Under the pieces are notes generated by a model that ran no database searches, had not been told where the DNA came from, and saw nothing but the letters and a program-made list of their open reading frames with translations. Both the position numbers and the translations under genes were made by a program. Of a stretch of 64,000 nucleotides of DNA, positions 7,881 through 15,841 are shown one piece after another. Position 1 is the first letter of the stretch, and each line of letters starts with the position of its first letter. This stretch comes from DASSJT01 sp963715025 (lineage in GTDB: Bacteria > Actinomycetota > Actinomycetes > Actinomycetales > Dermatophilaceae), in contig CAVQQQ010000001.1 of assembly GCA_963715025.1 (NCBI GenBank), positions 372,001-436,000 on the forward strand. The letters are read 5' to 3'.

Positions 7881-8965
7881 CAGGCCTCGAGCCCGAGCGC
7901 CTGGGCCGCGCTGAAGGCGTCGACAGGCACCCGCACGGGCTGCACCTCGCCGCCGTCGGGCCTGCGCAGGGCCCACTGCGGGTCCTTGAGGCCGTGACCG
8001 GTCACGGTGCACACCACGGTGGCTCCCGGGGGCACCTGCCCGGCCTTGTGCGCCATCAGCAGTCCCGCAACGCTGGCAGCCGACGCGGGCTCGACGAAGA
8101 TGCCCTCCTCCGCACTCAGGATCCGGTGGGCGGCCAGGATCTGCTCGTCCGTGACTGCCTCGATCCGGCCACCTGACTCGTCGCGGGCCGCCACTGCCTG
8201 CTTCCACGAGGCGGGGTTGCCGATGCGGATGGCCGTCGCGATGGTCTCGGGGTGGTCTATCGGGTGGCCGACGACGATGGGCGCCGCGCCTGCGGCCTGG
8301 AAACCCCACATCTGGGGCAGCTGCGAGGCAGGGCCAGGTGTATCGGACCCCTGGTGGTACTCCTGGTAGCCCTTCCAGTACGCCGTGATGTTGCCCGCGT
8401 TGCCCACCGGAAGGCAGTGCAGGTCGGGCGCATCCCCCAGGGCATCCACGACCTCGAACGCGGCGGTCTTCTGGCCCTCGATTCGCGCCGGGTTGACCGA
8501 GTTGACCAGCTCGACTGGATAGGCCTCGGCCAGCTTGCGCGCGAGGTCAAGGCAGTCGTCGAAGTTGCCCTCGACCTGAAGGAGTGTGGCCCCGTGGGCC
8601 ACGGCCTGGCTCAGTTTGCCCATCGCGATCTTGCCGTCCGGCACGAGCACGCCGCAGGACATGCCGGCCTTCGCGGCGTAGGCCGCCGCAGAGGCAGACG
8701 TATTGCCGGTGGAGGCGCAGATGACCGCCTTGGCGCCGTGCCGAGCCGCCACCGAGATGGCCGTGGTCATGCCACGGTCCTTGAACGAGCCGGTGGGGTT
8801 CAGTCCCTCGTACTTGACGTAGACATCCGCGCCGACCCGGCCTGAGAGCCGCTCAGCAGGGATGAGCGGGGTGCCGCCCTCCTGGAGGGTCACCACAGGC
8901 GCGCCGTCGAGCGTCGGCAGCCGGCCGGCATACTCCCGGATCACGCCGCGCCAGAGGTGCGCCAC
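7880..8965 (-). CDS. thrC: Threonine synthase
   Basis: PLP enzyme converting O-phosphohomoserine to threonine. 361 residues; the PLP lysine lies in GSFKDRGMT and the phosphate-binding loop in VGNAGNITAYW. Start is GTG at 8965, one base after the hom stop. It belongs to the short class of threonine synthases found in actinobacteria. Coupled to hom upstream and thrB downstream. Confidence 0.96.
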   Translation of the reverse strand: MAHLWRGVIREYAGRLPTLDGAPVVTLQEGGTPLIPAERLSGRVGADVYVKYEGLNPTGSFKDRGMTTAISVAARHGAKAVICASTGNTSASAAAYAAKAGMSCGVLVPDGKIAMGKLSQAVAHGATLLQVEGNFDDCLDLARKLAEAYPVELVNSVNPARIEGQKTAAFEVVDALGDAPDLHCLPVGNAGNITAYWKGYQEYHQGSDTPGPASQLPQMWGFQAAGAAPIVVGHPIDHPETIATAIRIGNPASWKQAVAARDESGGRIEAVTDEQILAAHRILSAEEGIFVEPASAASVAGLLMAHKAGQVPPGATVVCTVTGHGLKDPQWALRRPDGGEVQPVRVPVDAFSAAQALGLEA

Positions 8966-8966
8966 C

Positions 8967-10313
8967 TCAGTCGCCTTCCACGCGCATGACCGAGGTCACC
9001 TCGTTGACCGTCTCGAGGGCGCCGAGCGCCTCCACCGTGGCGGCCAGAGCGGCGTCGGGCGCCGAGTGCGTTACGACGACGAGGTTGGCAAGGCCGGGCC
9101 GGCCGTCGCCGTCCTCCTCAGCGGGGACAAGCCGCTGGCGCACGGTCTCGATCGAGACGCCGTGCTCGGCGAACGCCGTCGCGACCTGCGCGAGGACACC
9201 CGGGCGGTCGGCCACGTCGAGGCTGATGTGGTAGCGGGTGAGCGCCAACCCCATGTCGAGGACCGGCAGGTCGGCGTAGGCAGACTCGCCGGGGCCACGG
9301 CCGCCGCCGACCCGGTGCCGCGCCACGGCCACCACGTCGCCGAGGACTGCTGACGCGGTCGGGTCGCCGCCGGCACCCTTGCCGTAGAACATCAGCTGGC
9401 CGGCGGCGTGTGCCTCGACGAAGACCGCGTTGAAGGCATCGCGGACCGACGCGAGCGGGTGCGAGCTATGGATCATCGCGGGGTGGACCCGCACGCTGAC
9501 GCCGACCTCGCCGTCGTCACCGGTGGTGCGCTCGCAGATCGCCAGGAGCTTGACCACGCAGTCCATCTCGCGGGCGGCCTGGATGTCGGCCGCCGTCACC
9601 TCCGTGATGCCCTCGCGGTAGACATCGGCGCTGCGGACCCGCGTGTGGAAGGCGAGCGAAGCGAGGATTGCGGCCTTGGCCGCGGCGTCAAACCCTTCCA
9701 CGTCGGCGGTGGGGTCGGCCTCGGCGTAGCCCAGTGCCTGTGCCTGCTCGACCGTCTCGGCGAAGCCAGCGCCGGTGCTGTCCATCTTGTCAAGGACGTA
9801 GTTGGTCGTGCCGTTGACGATCCCGATCACGCGCCGGACGTCGTCACCGGCCAGCGACTCGCGGATGGGGCGCAGGATCGGTATCGCGCCGGCGACGGCC
9901 GCCTCGTAGTAGAGGTCGACACCGTGCTCGGCAGCGGCCGCGTAGAGCGTCGGGCCGTCCTCGGCCAGCAGGGCCTTGTTGGCGGTGACGACGGAGGCGC
10001 CGTGCTTCATGGCGCTGAGGATCAGGCTGCGGGCGGGTTCGATGCCGCCGATGACCTCGATGACGATGTCCGCCCGGGTGACCAGCTCCTGGGCGTCCGT
10101 GGTGAACAGCGCGGGGTCGACCGGGAGGCTGGAGCGATCGCGGCCGGCCCGGCGCACCGCGATGCCGACGAGCTCAAGGGGGCGCCCGACCCGGGCGGCG
10201 AGGTCTGCGGCGTGCTCGGTCAGCATCGTGGCAACCGACGAGCCCACGACCCCACACCCGAGCAGCGCCACCCTGAGGGGGGCGCCGTTCACCGACCTGC
10301 CGGCTTCGCTCAC
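8967..10313 (-). CDS. hom: Homoserine dehydrogenase
   Basis: Reduces aspartate semialdehyde to homoserine. 448 residues: NAD(P)-binding Rossmann domain (VALLGCGVVGSSVATML), catalytic domain with GIVNGTTNYVLDKM, and a C-terminal ACT domain (ISLDVADRPGVLAQVATAF) that in this family gives feedback inhibition by threonine. Start GTG at 10313 with AAGGAG 6 nt upstream. First gene of the threonine set; 106 bp separate it from lysA, which uses the same precursor branch. Confidence 0.96.
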   Translation of the reverse strand: MSEAGRSVNGAPLRVALLGCGVVGSSVATMLTEHAADLAARVGRPLELVGIAVRRAGRDRSSLPVDPALFTTDAQELVTRADIVIEVIGGIEPARSLILSAMKHGASVVTANKALLAEDGPTLYAAAAEHGVDLYYEAAVAGAIPILRPIRESLAGDDVRRVIGIVNGTTNYVLDKMDSTGAGFAETVEQAQALGYAEADPTADVEGFDAAAKAAILASLAFHTRVRSADVYREGITEVTAADIQAAREMDCVVKLLAICERTTGDDGEVGVSVRVHPAMIHSSHPLASVRDAFNAVFVEAHAAGQLMFYGKGAGGDPTASAVLGDVVAVARHRVGGGRGPGESAYADLPVLDMGLALTRYHISLDVADRPGVLAQVATAFAEHGVSIETVRQRLVPAEEDGDGRPGLANLVVVTHSAPDAALAATVEALGALETVNEVTSVMRVEGD

Positions 10314-10419
10314 GATCTGCTCCTTGTGCCTGCGACGTCCTCGTGGGAGTGCGGGACAATCCTGCCGCTGTCCACCCTGTGGGCAGTGCGGATTCCGCGA
10401 TGCGGACCAGCGTCTCGCC

Positions 10420-11856
10420 TCACGGGACGTCGAGAGCCAGCAGGTCCTCCACTGTCTCGCGCCGCACGATCAGCCTCGCCTCGCCGTCCTTGACCGCGAC
10501 GACGGGCGGCCGCGGCGTGTGGTTGTACTGGCTCGACAGGCTTCGGCAATAGGCGCCCGTGCCGGGGACGGCGATCAGGTCGCCGGCGCTGATGTCGTCG
10601 GGAAGGTACTCGTCCATCACGATGATGTCGCCGCTCTCGCAGTGCTTGCCGACCACCCTGGACAGCCGCGGCGCCGCATCGGATCTACGGCTGGCCACGG
10701 TGCACGAGTAGTCGGCGTCGTACAGCGCGGTCCTGATGTTGTCGCTCATGCCCCCGTCGACCGAGACGTAGGTGCGCTTCTGGCCGTGGGCGATCTCGAC
10801 GTCCTTGACCGTGCCGACCTCGTAGAGGGTGAAGGTGCTCGGACCCACGATGGCGCGGCCCGGCTCGATCGAGATCCGGGGCACGCGCGCGAGGTCGCCC
10901 TCGCCGATCGCCTTGAACTCCCGCCCCACCAGATCAGCCATCTGCTCGCCCAGCTCCTGAGGCGTCAGCGGCGTGTTCTCGGAGGTGTAGGCCATGCCGT
11001 AGCCGCCGCCGAGGTCCATCTCGGGCATGTGGAGGCCGTGCTGCTCCGCGACCTCGGCGTGCAGCCCGATCAGGCGGCGGGCCGAGACCTCGAAGCCCGA
11101 GGTGTCGAAGATCTGGCTGCCGATGTGGGAGTGGAGCCCCCTGAGGTCGAGCGTGTCCCCGTGGGCGAGGATGCGAAGCACGGCCTCGGCGGCCTGCCCG
11201 CCAGCCAGCGAGAAACCGAACTTCTGGTCCTCGTGGGCAGTGGCGATGAACTCGTGGGTGTGGGCTTCCACGCCCACCGTCACGCGCACCATCACGGGGG
11301 CACAAACTCCCAGTTCCCCTGCGACAGAAGCGATCCGATCGATCTCCTCGAAGGAGTCGACGACGATACGGCCCACGCCGTAGTCGAGCGCATGGTGGAT
11401 CTCGGAGACGGACTTGTTGTTGCCGTGGAGCGCGATGCGCTCGGCCGGGAAGGCGGCGCGCTGGGCCACGGCCAGCTCGCCGCCGGAGCAGACGTCGAGG
11501 TGGAGCCCCTCCTGGGCGACCCACCGGGCAACCTCGGTGCACAGGAACGCTTTGCCGGCGTAATAGACGTCGACACCGCCGCACACCTCCTGGAAGGGCA
11601 CAGCGAAGTGTTCGCGGAAGGCACGCGCCCGCGCGCGGAAGTCGTCCTCGTCGATGACGTATGCCGCGGTGCCGAACTCGCGGGCAATGGCCTCCACGTC
11701 GACGCCCCCGGCTTCAAGGCGGCCCGCGTCGTCGCGGCGGGCCGACTGCGGCCACAGCTGCGGCAGCAGCTCGTTGACGTCGCTCGGCCACGGCAGCCAG
11801 TGAGGTGGCCCACCGTAGCCCTCGGCATGGAGCTGTCCAGCCTCATGCGCGCGCAT
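10420..11856 (-). CDS. lysA: Diaminopimelate decarboxylase
   Basis: Last step of lysine synthesis, PLP-dependent alanine-racemase-like barrel. 478 residues. The PLP lysine is in YYAGKAFLC and the glycine loop region is LDLGGGYGMAY; HIGSQIFD and CESGDIIVMDE motifs of the decarboxylase family are present. ATG at 11856 lies three bases after the argS stop, so the two are almost certainly co-translated. Confidence 0.96.
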   Translation of the reverse strand: MRAHEAGQLHAEGYGGPPHWLPWPSDVNELLPQLWPQSARRDDAGRLEAGGVDVEAIAREFGTAAYVIDEDDFRARARAFREHFAVPFQEVCGGVDVYYAGKAFLCTEVARWVAQEGLHLDVCSGGELAVAQRAAFPAERIALHGNNKSVSEIHHALDYGVGRIVVDSFEEIDRIASVAGELGVCAPVMVRVTVGVEAHTHEFIATAHEDQKFGFSLAGGQAAEAVLRILAHGDTLDLRGLHSHIGSQIFDTSGFEVSARRLIGLHAEVAEQHGLHMPEMDLGGGYGMAYTSENTPLTPQELGEQMADLVGREFKAIGEGDLARVPRISIEPGRAIVGPSTFTLYEVGTVKDVEIAHGQKRTYVSVDGGMSDNIRTALYDADYSCTVASRRSDAAPRLSRVVGKHCESGDIIVMDEYLPDDISAGDLIAVPGTGAYCRSLSSQYNHTPRPPVVAVKDGEARLIVRRETVEDLLALDVP

Positions 11857-11859
11857 GGA

Positions 11860-13506
11860 CTACATCCTCTCTGGAGCTGAGACTCCCAGCAGGCCAAGGC
11901 CATTGGCAAGCACCGTGCGGGTGGCGTCGTTGAGCCACAGCCGGGTTCGGTGAAGGTCGGTGATCTCCTCGTGGGCGGTCTGGGGACGGACGCGGCACGT
12001 GTCGTACCACTTGTGGAAGCGACCGGCGAGGTCCTCGAGGTAACGGGCGACCCGGTGCGGCTCGCGCAGGTGCGCGGCCTGCGCCACCACGCGCGGGAAG
12101 TCGCCGAGGATCGCGAGCAGCGCTGCCTCGGTGGGGTCGGAAAGCAGGGCCGGGTCGAAGCCGTCCTCGCGGCGCACGCCGTCCTCGGCCGCCAGCCGGG
12201 CCACGTTGGAGGTCCGCGCGTGGGCGTACTGCACGTAGAAGACCGGGTTGTCGTTGGTCTGCTTGCGCAGGTCCTCGCCATTGAGCGACAGCGGACTGTC
12301 GGCGGGGTAGCGGGCCAGCGAGTAGCGCACCGCGTCGGTGCCGAGCCAGCTGATGAGGTCCCGCAGCTCGATGATGTTGCCCGCGCGTTTGGACAGCTTG
12401 GCGCCCCCGAGGTTGACCAGCTGGCCGATGCGGACCTCGATGTTGCGCTCCTTGTCATCGCCGGCACACGCCGCGATCGCCTTGAGCCGGTTGATGTAGC
12501 CGTGGTGGTCGGCGCCGAGGAGGTAGATCTTCTCGTCGAAGCCCCGATCCTTCTTCGACAGGTAGTAGGCCGCGTCGGCGGCGAAGTAGGTGGGCTCGCC
12601 GTTGGCCCGGACCAGAACCCGGTCCTTGTCGTCGCCGAACTCGGTCGTGCGCAGCCAGACGGCGCCCTCGGAGTCGTAGACGTGGCCCTGCTCCCGCAGG
12701 CGCTCCACAGCCTCGCCCACGGCCCCCCCGTCGTGCAGCCCGCTCTCGGAGAACCACACGTCGAAGTGGACGCCGAAGTCGGCAAGCGTCGCCTGGATGT
12801 CGGCCAGCTGGGCATGGTAGGCGAGGTCGCGCGCCACGGCGAGAGCCTCGTCGTTGGGCAGCGAGAGCAGGTCGGGACGCTGCTCGAGCACCGCCCTGGC
12901 CAGGTCGTCGACATATGCGCCCGGGTAGCCGCCCTCCGGGGTGGGCTCGCCCTTGGCGCGGGCGAGAACGGACTTCCCGAAGTTGTCCATCTGGGCGCCC
13001 GAGTCGTTGATGTAGTACTCCGCCGCCACGCTCGCGCCGGAGGCGGCGATGAGCCGGCGCATGGCATCGCCGAGGGCCGCCCAGCGGGTGTGCCCGATGT
13101 GGAGCGGCCCGGTCGGGTTGGCCGACACGAACTCGACGTTGACCGTGTGACCAGCCTCGGAGGTGTTCCGGCCGTATGCCTCGCCGGCCTCGACGATGGT
13201 GCGCGCCAGCTCACCGGCGCTTGCAGCGTCGAGGGTGATGTTGAGGAATCCGGGTCCCGCGACGTCGACGGCCTTCACCCCTGAGACCCTGCCGAGGCGC
13301 TCGGCGAGCCGCGTCGCGACGTCTCGCGGCGGCATACCCGCTGCCTTGGCCAGCTGGAGGGCCACGTTGGTGGACCAGTCCCCGTGCTCGCGGTTCTTGG
13401 GTCGCTCGACGCGCACGTCAGCCGGCACCTCGACCGCGAATTCGCCCGCGGCGACGGCCTCGGACAGGGCAGTGCGGATCGCAGCAGCGAGCTCTTCGGG
13501 GGTCAC
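11860..13506 (-). CDS. argS: Arginyl-tRNA synthetase
   Basis: Class I tRNA synthetase, 548 residues. N-terminal additional domain, HIGH motif as HIGHTRWAALGD, KMSKS-equivalent as GAKLSKRAGNI, and the C-terminal DALR anticodon-binding domain ending with GLGLLGVSAPERM. Start GTG at 13506; the box TAGACT sits 7 nt upstream without a ribosome site, so it may be leaderless. It heads the argS-lysA unit. A tRNA-Arg gene lies 0.5 kb away. Confidence 0.96.
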   Translation of the reverse strand: MTPEELAAAIRTALSEAVAAGEFAVEVPADVRVERPKNREHGDWSTNVALQLAKAAGMPPRDVATRLAERLGRVSGVKAVDVAGPGFLNITLDAASAGELARTIVEAGEAYGRNTSEAGHTVNVEFVSANPTGPLHIGHTRWAALGDAMRRLIAASGASVAAEYYINDSGAQMDNFGKSVLARAKGEPTPEGGYPGAYVDDLARAVLEQRPDLLSLPNDEALAVARDLAYHAQLADIQATLADFGVHFDVWFSESGLHDGGAVGEAVERLREQGHVYDSEGAVWLRTTEFGDDKDRVLVRANGEPTYFAADAAYYLSKKDRGFDEKIYLLGADHHGYINRLKAIAACAGDDKERNIEVRIGQLVNLGGAKLSKRAGNIIELRDLISWLGTDAVRYSLARYPADSPLSLNGEDLRKQTNDNPVFYVQYAHARTSNVARLAAEDGVRREDGFDPALLSDPTEAALLAILGDFPRVVAQAAHLREPHRVARYLEDLAGRFHKWYDTCRVRPQTAHEEITDLHRTRLWLNDATRTVLANGLGLLGVSAPERM

Positions 13507-13513
13507 CCGGGAA

Positions 13514-13519
13514 AGTCTA
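13514..13519 (-). promoter_or_regulatory. Likely leaderless -10 box TAGACT for argS
   Basis: On the minus strand TAGACT is followed by 7 nt and then the GTG of argS. It lies in the 10-bp gap between the response regulator stop and argS. Confidence 0.45.
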
Positions 13520-13939
13520 GGGCTGCGTGGCGAACGCCCTGCCGTGGGTTGCGAAGCCTGAGACGAGCTCGACGAGGCGGTCGGGGTCGAAGGGCTTGGC
13601 GATCAGCGCGTCGAGTCCGGCCTGCTCAGCCTGGAGCCGGTCGTGCTCGTGGATGGCGGCGGTGACCATGATGACCGGCACCCCACTGAGCCGCTGGTCC
13701 TCGCGGATGTGCTCGATGGTCCACCAGCCGTCGTGGGGAGCCATGTTGGCGTCGAGGATGATGACCGAGGGGATGTCGTTGTCGGGGTCGCCGAGAAACG
13801 CCAGCGCGGCACCGCCGTCAGTCACCTCGATGACCTCGTACCCGTCCAGGTCGAGGTTGACGGAGATGAGACGCCGGATGGGTTCGGTATCGTCGCAGAC
13901 GAGGACGAGCGGCCTCGGGGACTCCCTCCCGGGTTCCAT
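13517..13939 (-). CDS. Single-domain response regulator (CheY-like receiver)
   Basis: 140 residues consisting of one receiver domain and no output domain. The acidic pair is VCDDTEP, the phospho-acceptor aspartate is in IILDANMAPHDGW, the conserved Thr is in MVTAA and the Lys in IAKPFD. All residues for phosphorylation are present. ATG at 13939 is preferred over the GTG at 13948 because a TAGAGT box lies exactly 7 nt before it. No histidine kinase is nearby, so the partner is elsewhere. Confidence 0.88.
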   Translation of the reverse strand: MEPGRESPRPLVLVCDDTEPIRRLISVNLDLDGYEVIEVTDGGAALAFLGDPDNDIPSVIILDANMAPHDGWWTIEHIREDQRLSGVPVIMVTAAIHEHDRLQAEQAGLDALIAKPFDPDRLVELVSGFATHGRAFATQP

Positions 13940-13946
13940 GAAAAGC

Positions 13947-13952
13947 ACTCTA
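13947..13952 (-). promoter_or_regulatory. Likely leaderless -10 box TAGAGT for the response regulator
   Basis: TAGAGT, then 7 nt, then ATG at 13939, with no Shine-Dalgarno sequence between. Confidence 0.45.
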
Positions 13953-13999
13953 GGCTGCTAACCTCGCCCCGCGCGGACAAACGTGCGCGCAAGTGGTCG

Positions 14000-14071
14000 G
14001 CCCCCGTAGCTCAGGGGATAGAGCACCGCCCTCCGGAGGCGGGAGCGCAGGTTCGAATCCTGCCGGGGGCG
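14000..14071 (+). tRNA. tRNA-Arg (anticodon CCG)
   Basis: Complete cloverleaf. Acceptor stem GCCCCCG pairs with CGGGGGC, D arm GCTC/GAGC, anticodon stem CCGCC/GGCGG with loop CTCCGGA (anticodon CCG, reads CGG), T arm GCAGG/CCTGC with TTCGAAT. Discriminator base is G at 14071; CCA is not encoded (CCC follows). The last 12 bases of the gene are part of a 16-bp repeat that recurs at 15531. Confidence 0.96.
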
Positions 14072-14075
14072 CCCT
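14060..14075. repeat. Direct repeat, left copy (tRNA-Arg 3' end)
   Basis: CTGCCGGGGGCGCCCT, identical to 15531-15546. Its first 12 bases are the 3' end of tRNA-Arg. The two copies flank an IS481-type element, so this is a target-site duplication or att-like site. Confidence 0.8.
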
Positions 14076-15530
14076 GTGATGTCTCGGGACACCGTTGACA
14101 GGTGTCTCGGGACATCGTTGCATTTCGGCCCCTTCCGCCGGCGAGTGTGACGTCGTCCTCGTCGGGGTCAAGGCCGGGCCCTGCGGGTGGCCTGCGGCCA
14201 GCCTTGACGCCGACTGCGGGCGCCGTGGATGGCTGGTTGGGGCGGGGGCCCGGGTGGGAGGCCTCGGGGCTGGAAGTCTCTGGTCGGGTCGAGGGTGAGC
14301 TCGCGCAGCAGTTCGCCGGTGTGTCGGCCGATGATCCGGATGTGGAGGTCGTCGACGAGCAGGGTGATCCTGGTGCCGGCCAGGGCGCGGCCGATGCCGA
14401 TGTGGTGCAAGCGGCTGTTGTGCCGCAGGGTCACGGTGCCAGCCTTGTCGACCTTGTCGTGCCGGACTCGCCAGTGCGGGTCGATGTAGGGGCCGGTGGC
14501 GGTGGCCTTGGGCCGGGCAGTGTAGGCCTGCCAGGGGGTGCTGCGACCCAGGGCTCGGTGGGGTCGGATCTCGTTGTAGTAGCGGCGGAACCGAGAGAGC
14601 TGGCGGTGCAGGCCGGCGGTGGTCCGGGCCGGCGGTTGCGCGGCCAGCCACTTCTTCTCGGTCTGCTGGAATCTCTCCACCTTGCCGCAGGTTTGCGGGT
14701 GGTGGGCTCGGGAGTGGTCGAAGCGGACACCGAGCCGGCCGAGCTCGACCTCGAGGGCGACTCTGCCGCCGCGGCGGGGGAGACCGGTGAAGACGGCGCC
14801 GTTGTCGGTCAGCACGCTGGCGGGGATTCCCCAGCGCACGAAGGCGTCTTGGAAGGCGTGCACGACGTCGGGTCCGGTGATGGTGCGGCGGGGGACGCTG
14901 GCCAGGGCGAGCCGGGAGTGGTCGTCGAGGATGTTGAGGATCTCCACCTCGGTGCCGTCGGCCAGCCGCCAGTGGGTGGTGTCGGCCTGCCAGCGTTCGT
15001 TGGGTTGCTCGGCGGCGAAGGTCCGCCACGACGACCGGGGTCGCTTGTGGGGCTGCGGGGTGACGAAGCCGCGGCGGGTCAGGATCCGCCAGATCGTGGA
15101 GACCGCCGGGATCGCGGTGAAGTCCGGTGGTCCGGGATCTACCGGGCTGCGGTCATCGGGCAGCGACCTCGGGGTGCGTCGGGCCAGGTGGCTGCGGATC
15201 GTGTCCGCGCCGGCGTCCAGTCCCTGCCGGGTGAGCTCCTTGCGCAGCCGGATGATCTGTTCCTCCACATCGACCGGCACCGCGTGCGGGCTGGAGTGCG
15301 GACGTCTGGAATGAAGGTGGAAGGCGGCCTCACCCTCCGCGGCATACCGCCGGACCAGCTGCTGGACCCAGTACCGGGAGACGTCATAGTCGCGGGCGAC
15401 CTCGCTCTTGGAGCGTCCCTCGACGACCACGGCGGTGATGATCAGTCGGGCCTTGGACATCGCGGCCACCTCCGTCTGAGGTGCCAACTATGTCCCGAGA
15501 CAGGTGCCAACTATGTCGTGGAACCAGACA
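14076..15530 (-). mobile_element. IS481-type insertion sequence
   Basis: 1455 bp between two 16-bp direct repeats, carrying one transposase that fills most of it. Ends are imperfect inverted repeats, each with two transposase-site-like motifs. The left end has TGTCTCGGGACA at 14080 and again at 14103, spaced 23 bp. The right end has TGCCAACTATGTC twice, at about 15482 and 15505, and TGTCCCGAGACA at 15491. The element lies directly against the tRNA-Arg 3' end yet leaves the tRNA intact. Exact ends are inferred from the direct repeats. Confidence 0.7.
14168..15460 (-). CDS. IS481-family transposase
   Basis: DDE transposase of 430 residues. N-terminal helix-turn-helix region (SKSEVARDYDVSRYWVQQLV), then an integrase core with the catalytic residues in WQADTTHW (Asp), VLTDNGAVFTG (Asp) and HPQTCGKVERF (Glu), and a C-terminal beta-rich domain. 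The frame is intact, so the enzyme may be active. ATG at 15460 is chosen for GGAGG 8 nt upstream; a TTG at 15487 is an alternative. Confidence 0.93.
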   Translation of the reverse strand: MSKARLIITAVVVEGRSKSEVARDYDVSRYWVQQLVRRYAAEGEAAFHLHSRRPHSSPHAVPVDVEEQIIRLRKELTRQGLDAGADTIRSHLARRTPRSLPDDRSPVDPGPPDFTAIPAVSTIWRILTRRGFVTPQPHKRPRSSWRTFAAEQPNERWQADTTHWRLADGTEVEILNILDDHSRLALASVPRRTITGPDVVHAFQDAFVRWGIPASVLTDNGAVFTGLPRRGGRVALEVELGRLGVRFDHSRAHHPQTCGKVERFQQTEKKWLAAQPPARTTAGLHRQLSRFRRYYNEIRPHRALGRSTPWQAYTARPKATATGPYIDPHWRVRHDKVDKAGTVTLRHNSRLHHIGIGRALAGTRITLLVDDLHIRIIGRHTGELLRELTLDPTRDFQPRGLPPGPPPQPAIHGARSRRQGWPQATRRARP

Positions 15531-15546
15531 CTGCCGGGGGCGCCCT
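15531..15546. repeat. Direct repeat, right copy
   Basis: CTGCCGGGGGCGCCCT, identical to the tRNA-Arg 3' end copy at 14060-14075. After a 3-nt difference the similarity resumes (GTGATGTCTC at 15550, compared with 14076), so the repeat is followed by a sequence that itself resembles the IS left end. Confidence 0.8.
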
Positions 15547-15841
15547 CGTGTGATGTCTCAAGACATCGGAGCCCTCGCACCTACGGGTTGCGGGGGTTTC
15601 TGGTCCTTTCCGCCTGGGAGACGGTCTCGGCGGTCGATGCGACGAACGGCCCGACCGCGCACGAATGTCTCCGGTTGCGAGGCTGCCCGCAGTCTGGCCC
15701 GAGAATCCCGGGCTTTGCCGTAACGGGCGCCGCGACGCGATGACCCTTTGTTGACGTCCCGCACCGCTCATTCATCGAGCGCCCGTCGGGACGCGACAAC
15801 TCGTGTCGGCGGTGATCGCCGGCAGAAGGGACCTACCCGCC
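15547..15841. other. Gap after the IS; inverted repeat GATGTCT-CA-AGACATC
   Basis: 295 bp without a gene. It begins with an inverted repeat, 7-bp arms at 15552-15558 and 15561-15567, close in sequence to the TGTCTCGGGACA motif of the IS ends and possibly the remnant of a related element. A TTGACG at 15751 could be a -35 box for the next gene, but no matching -10 box is clear. Confidence 0.4.

Noticed and set aside
10314..10419. Attenuator leader peptide ahead of hom
   Set aside because: No short frame rich in Thr or Ile codons and no paired hairpins in the 106-bp gap.
9408..13284. Long plus-strand frames antisense to hom, lysA and argS
   Set aside because: Same effect; low-complexity Arg/Val/Asp-rich products with no domains and no ribosome sites.
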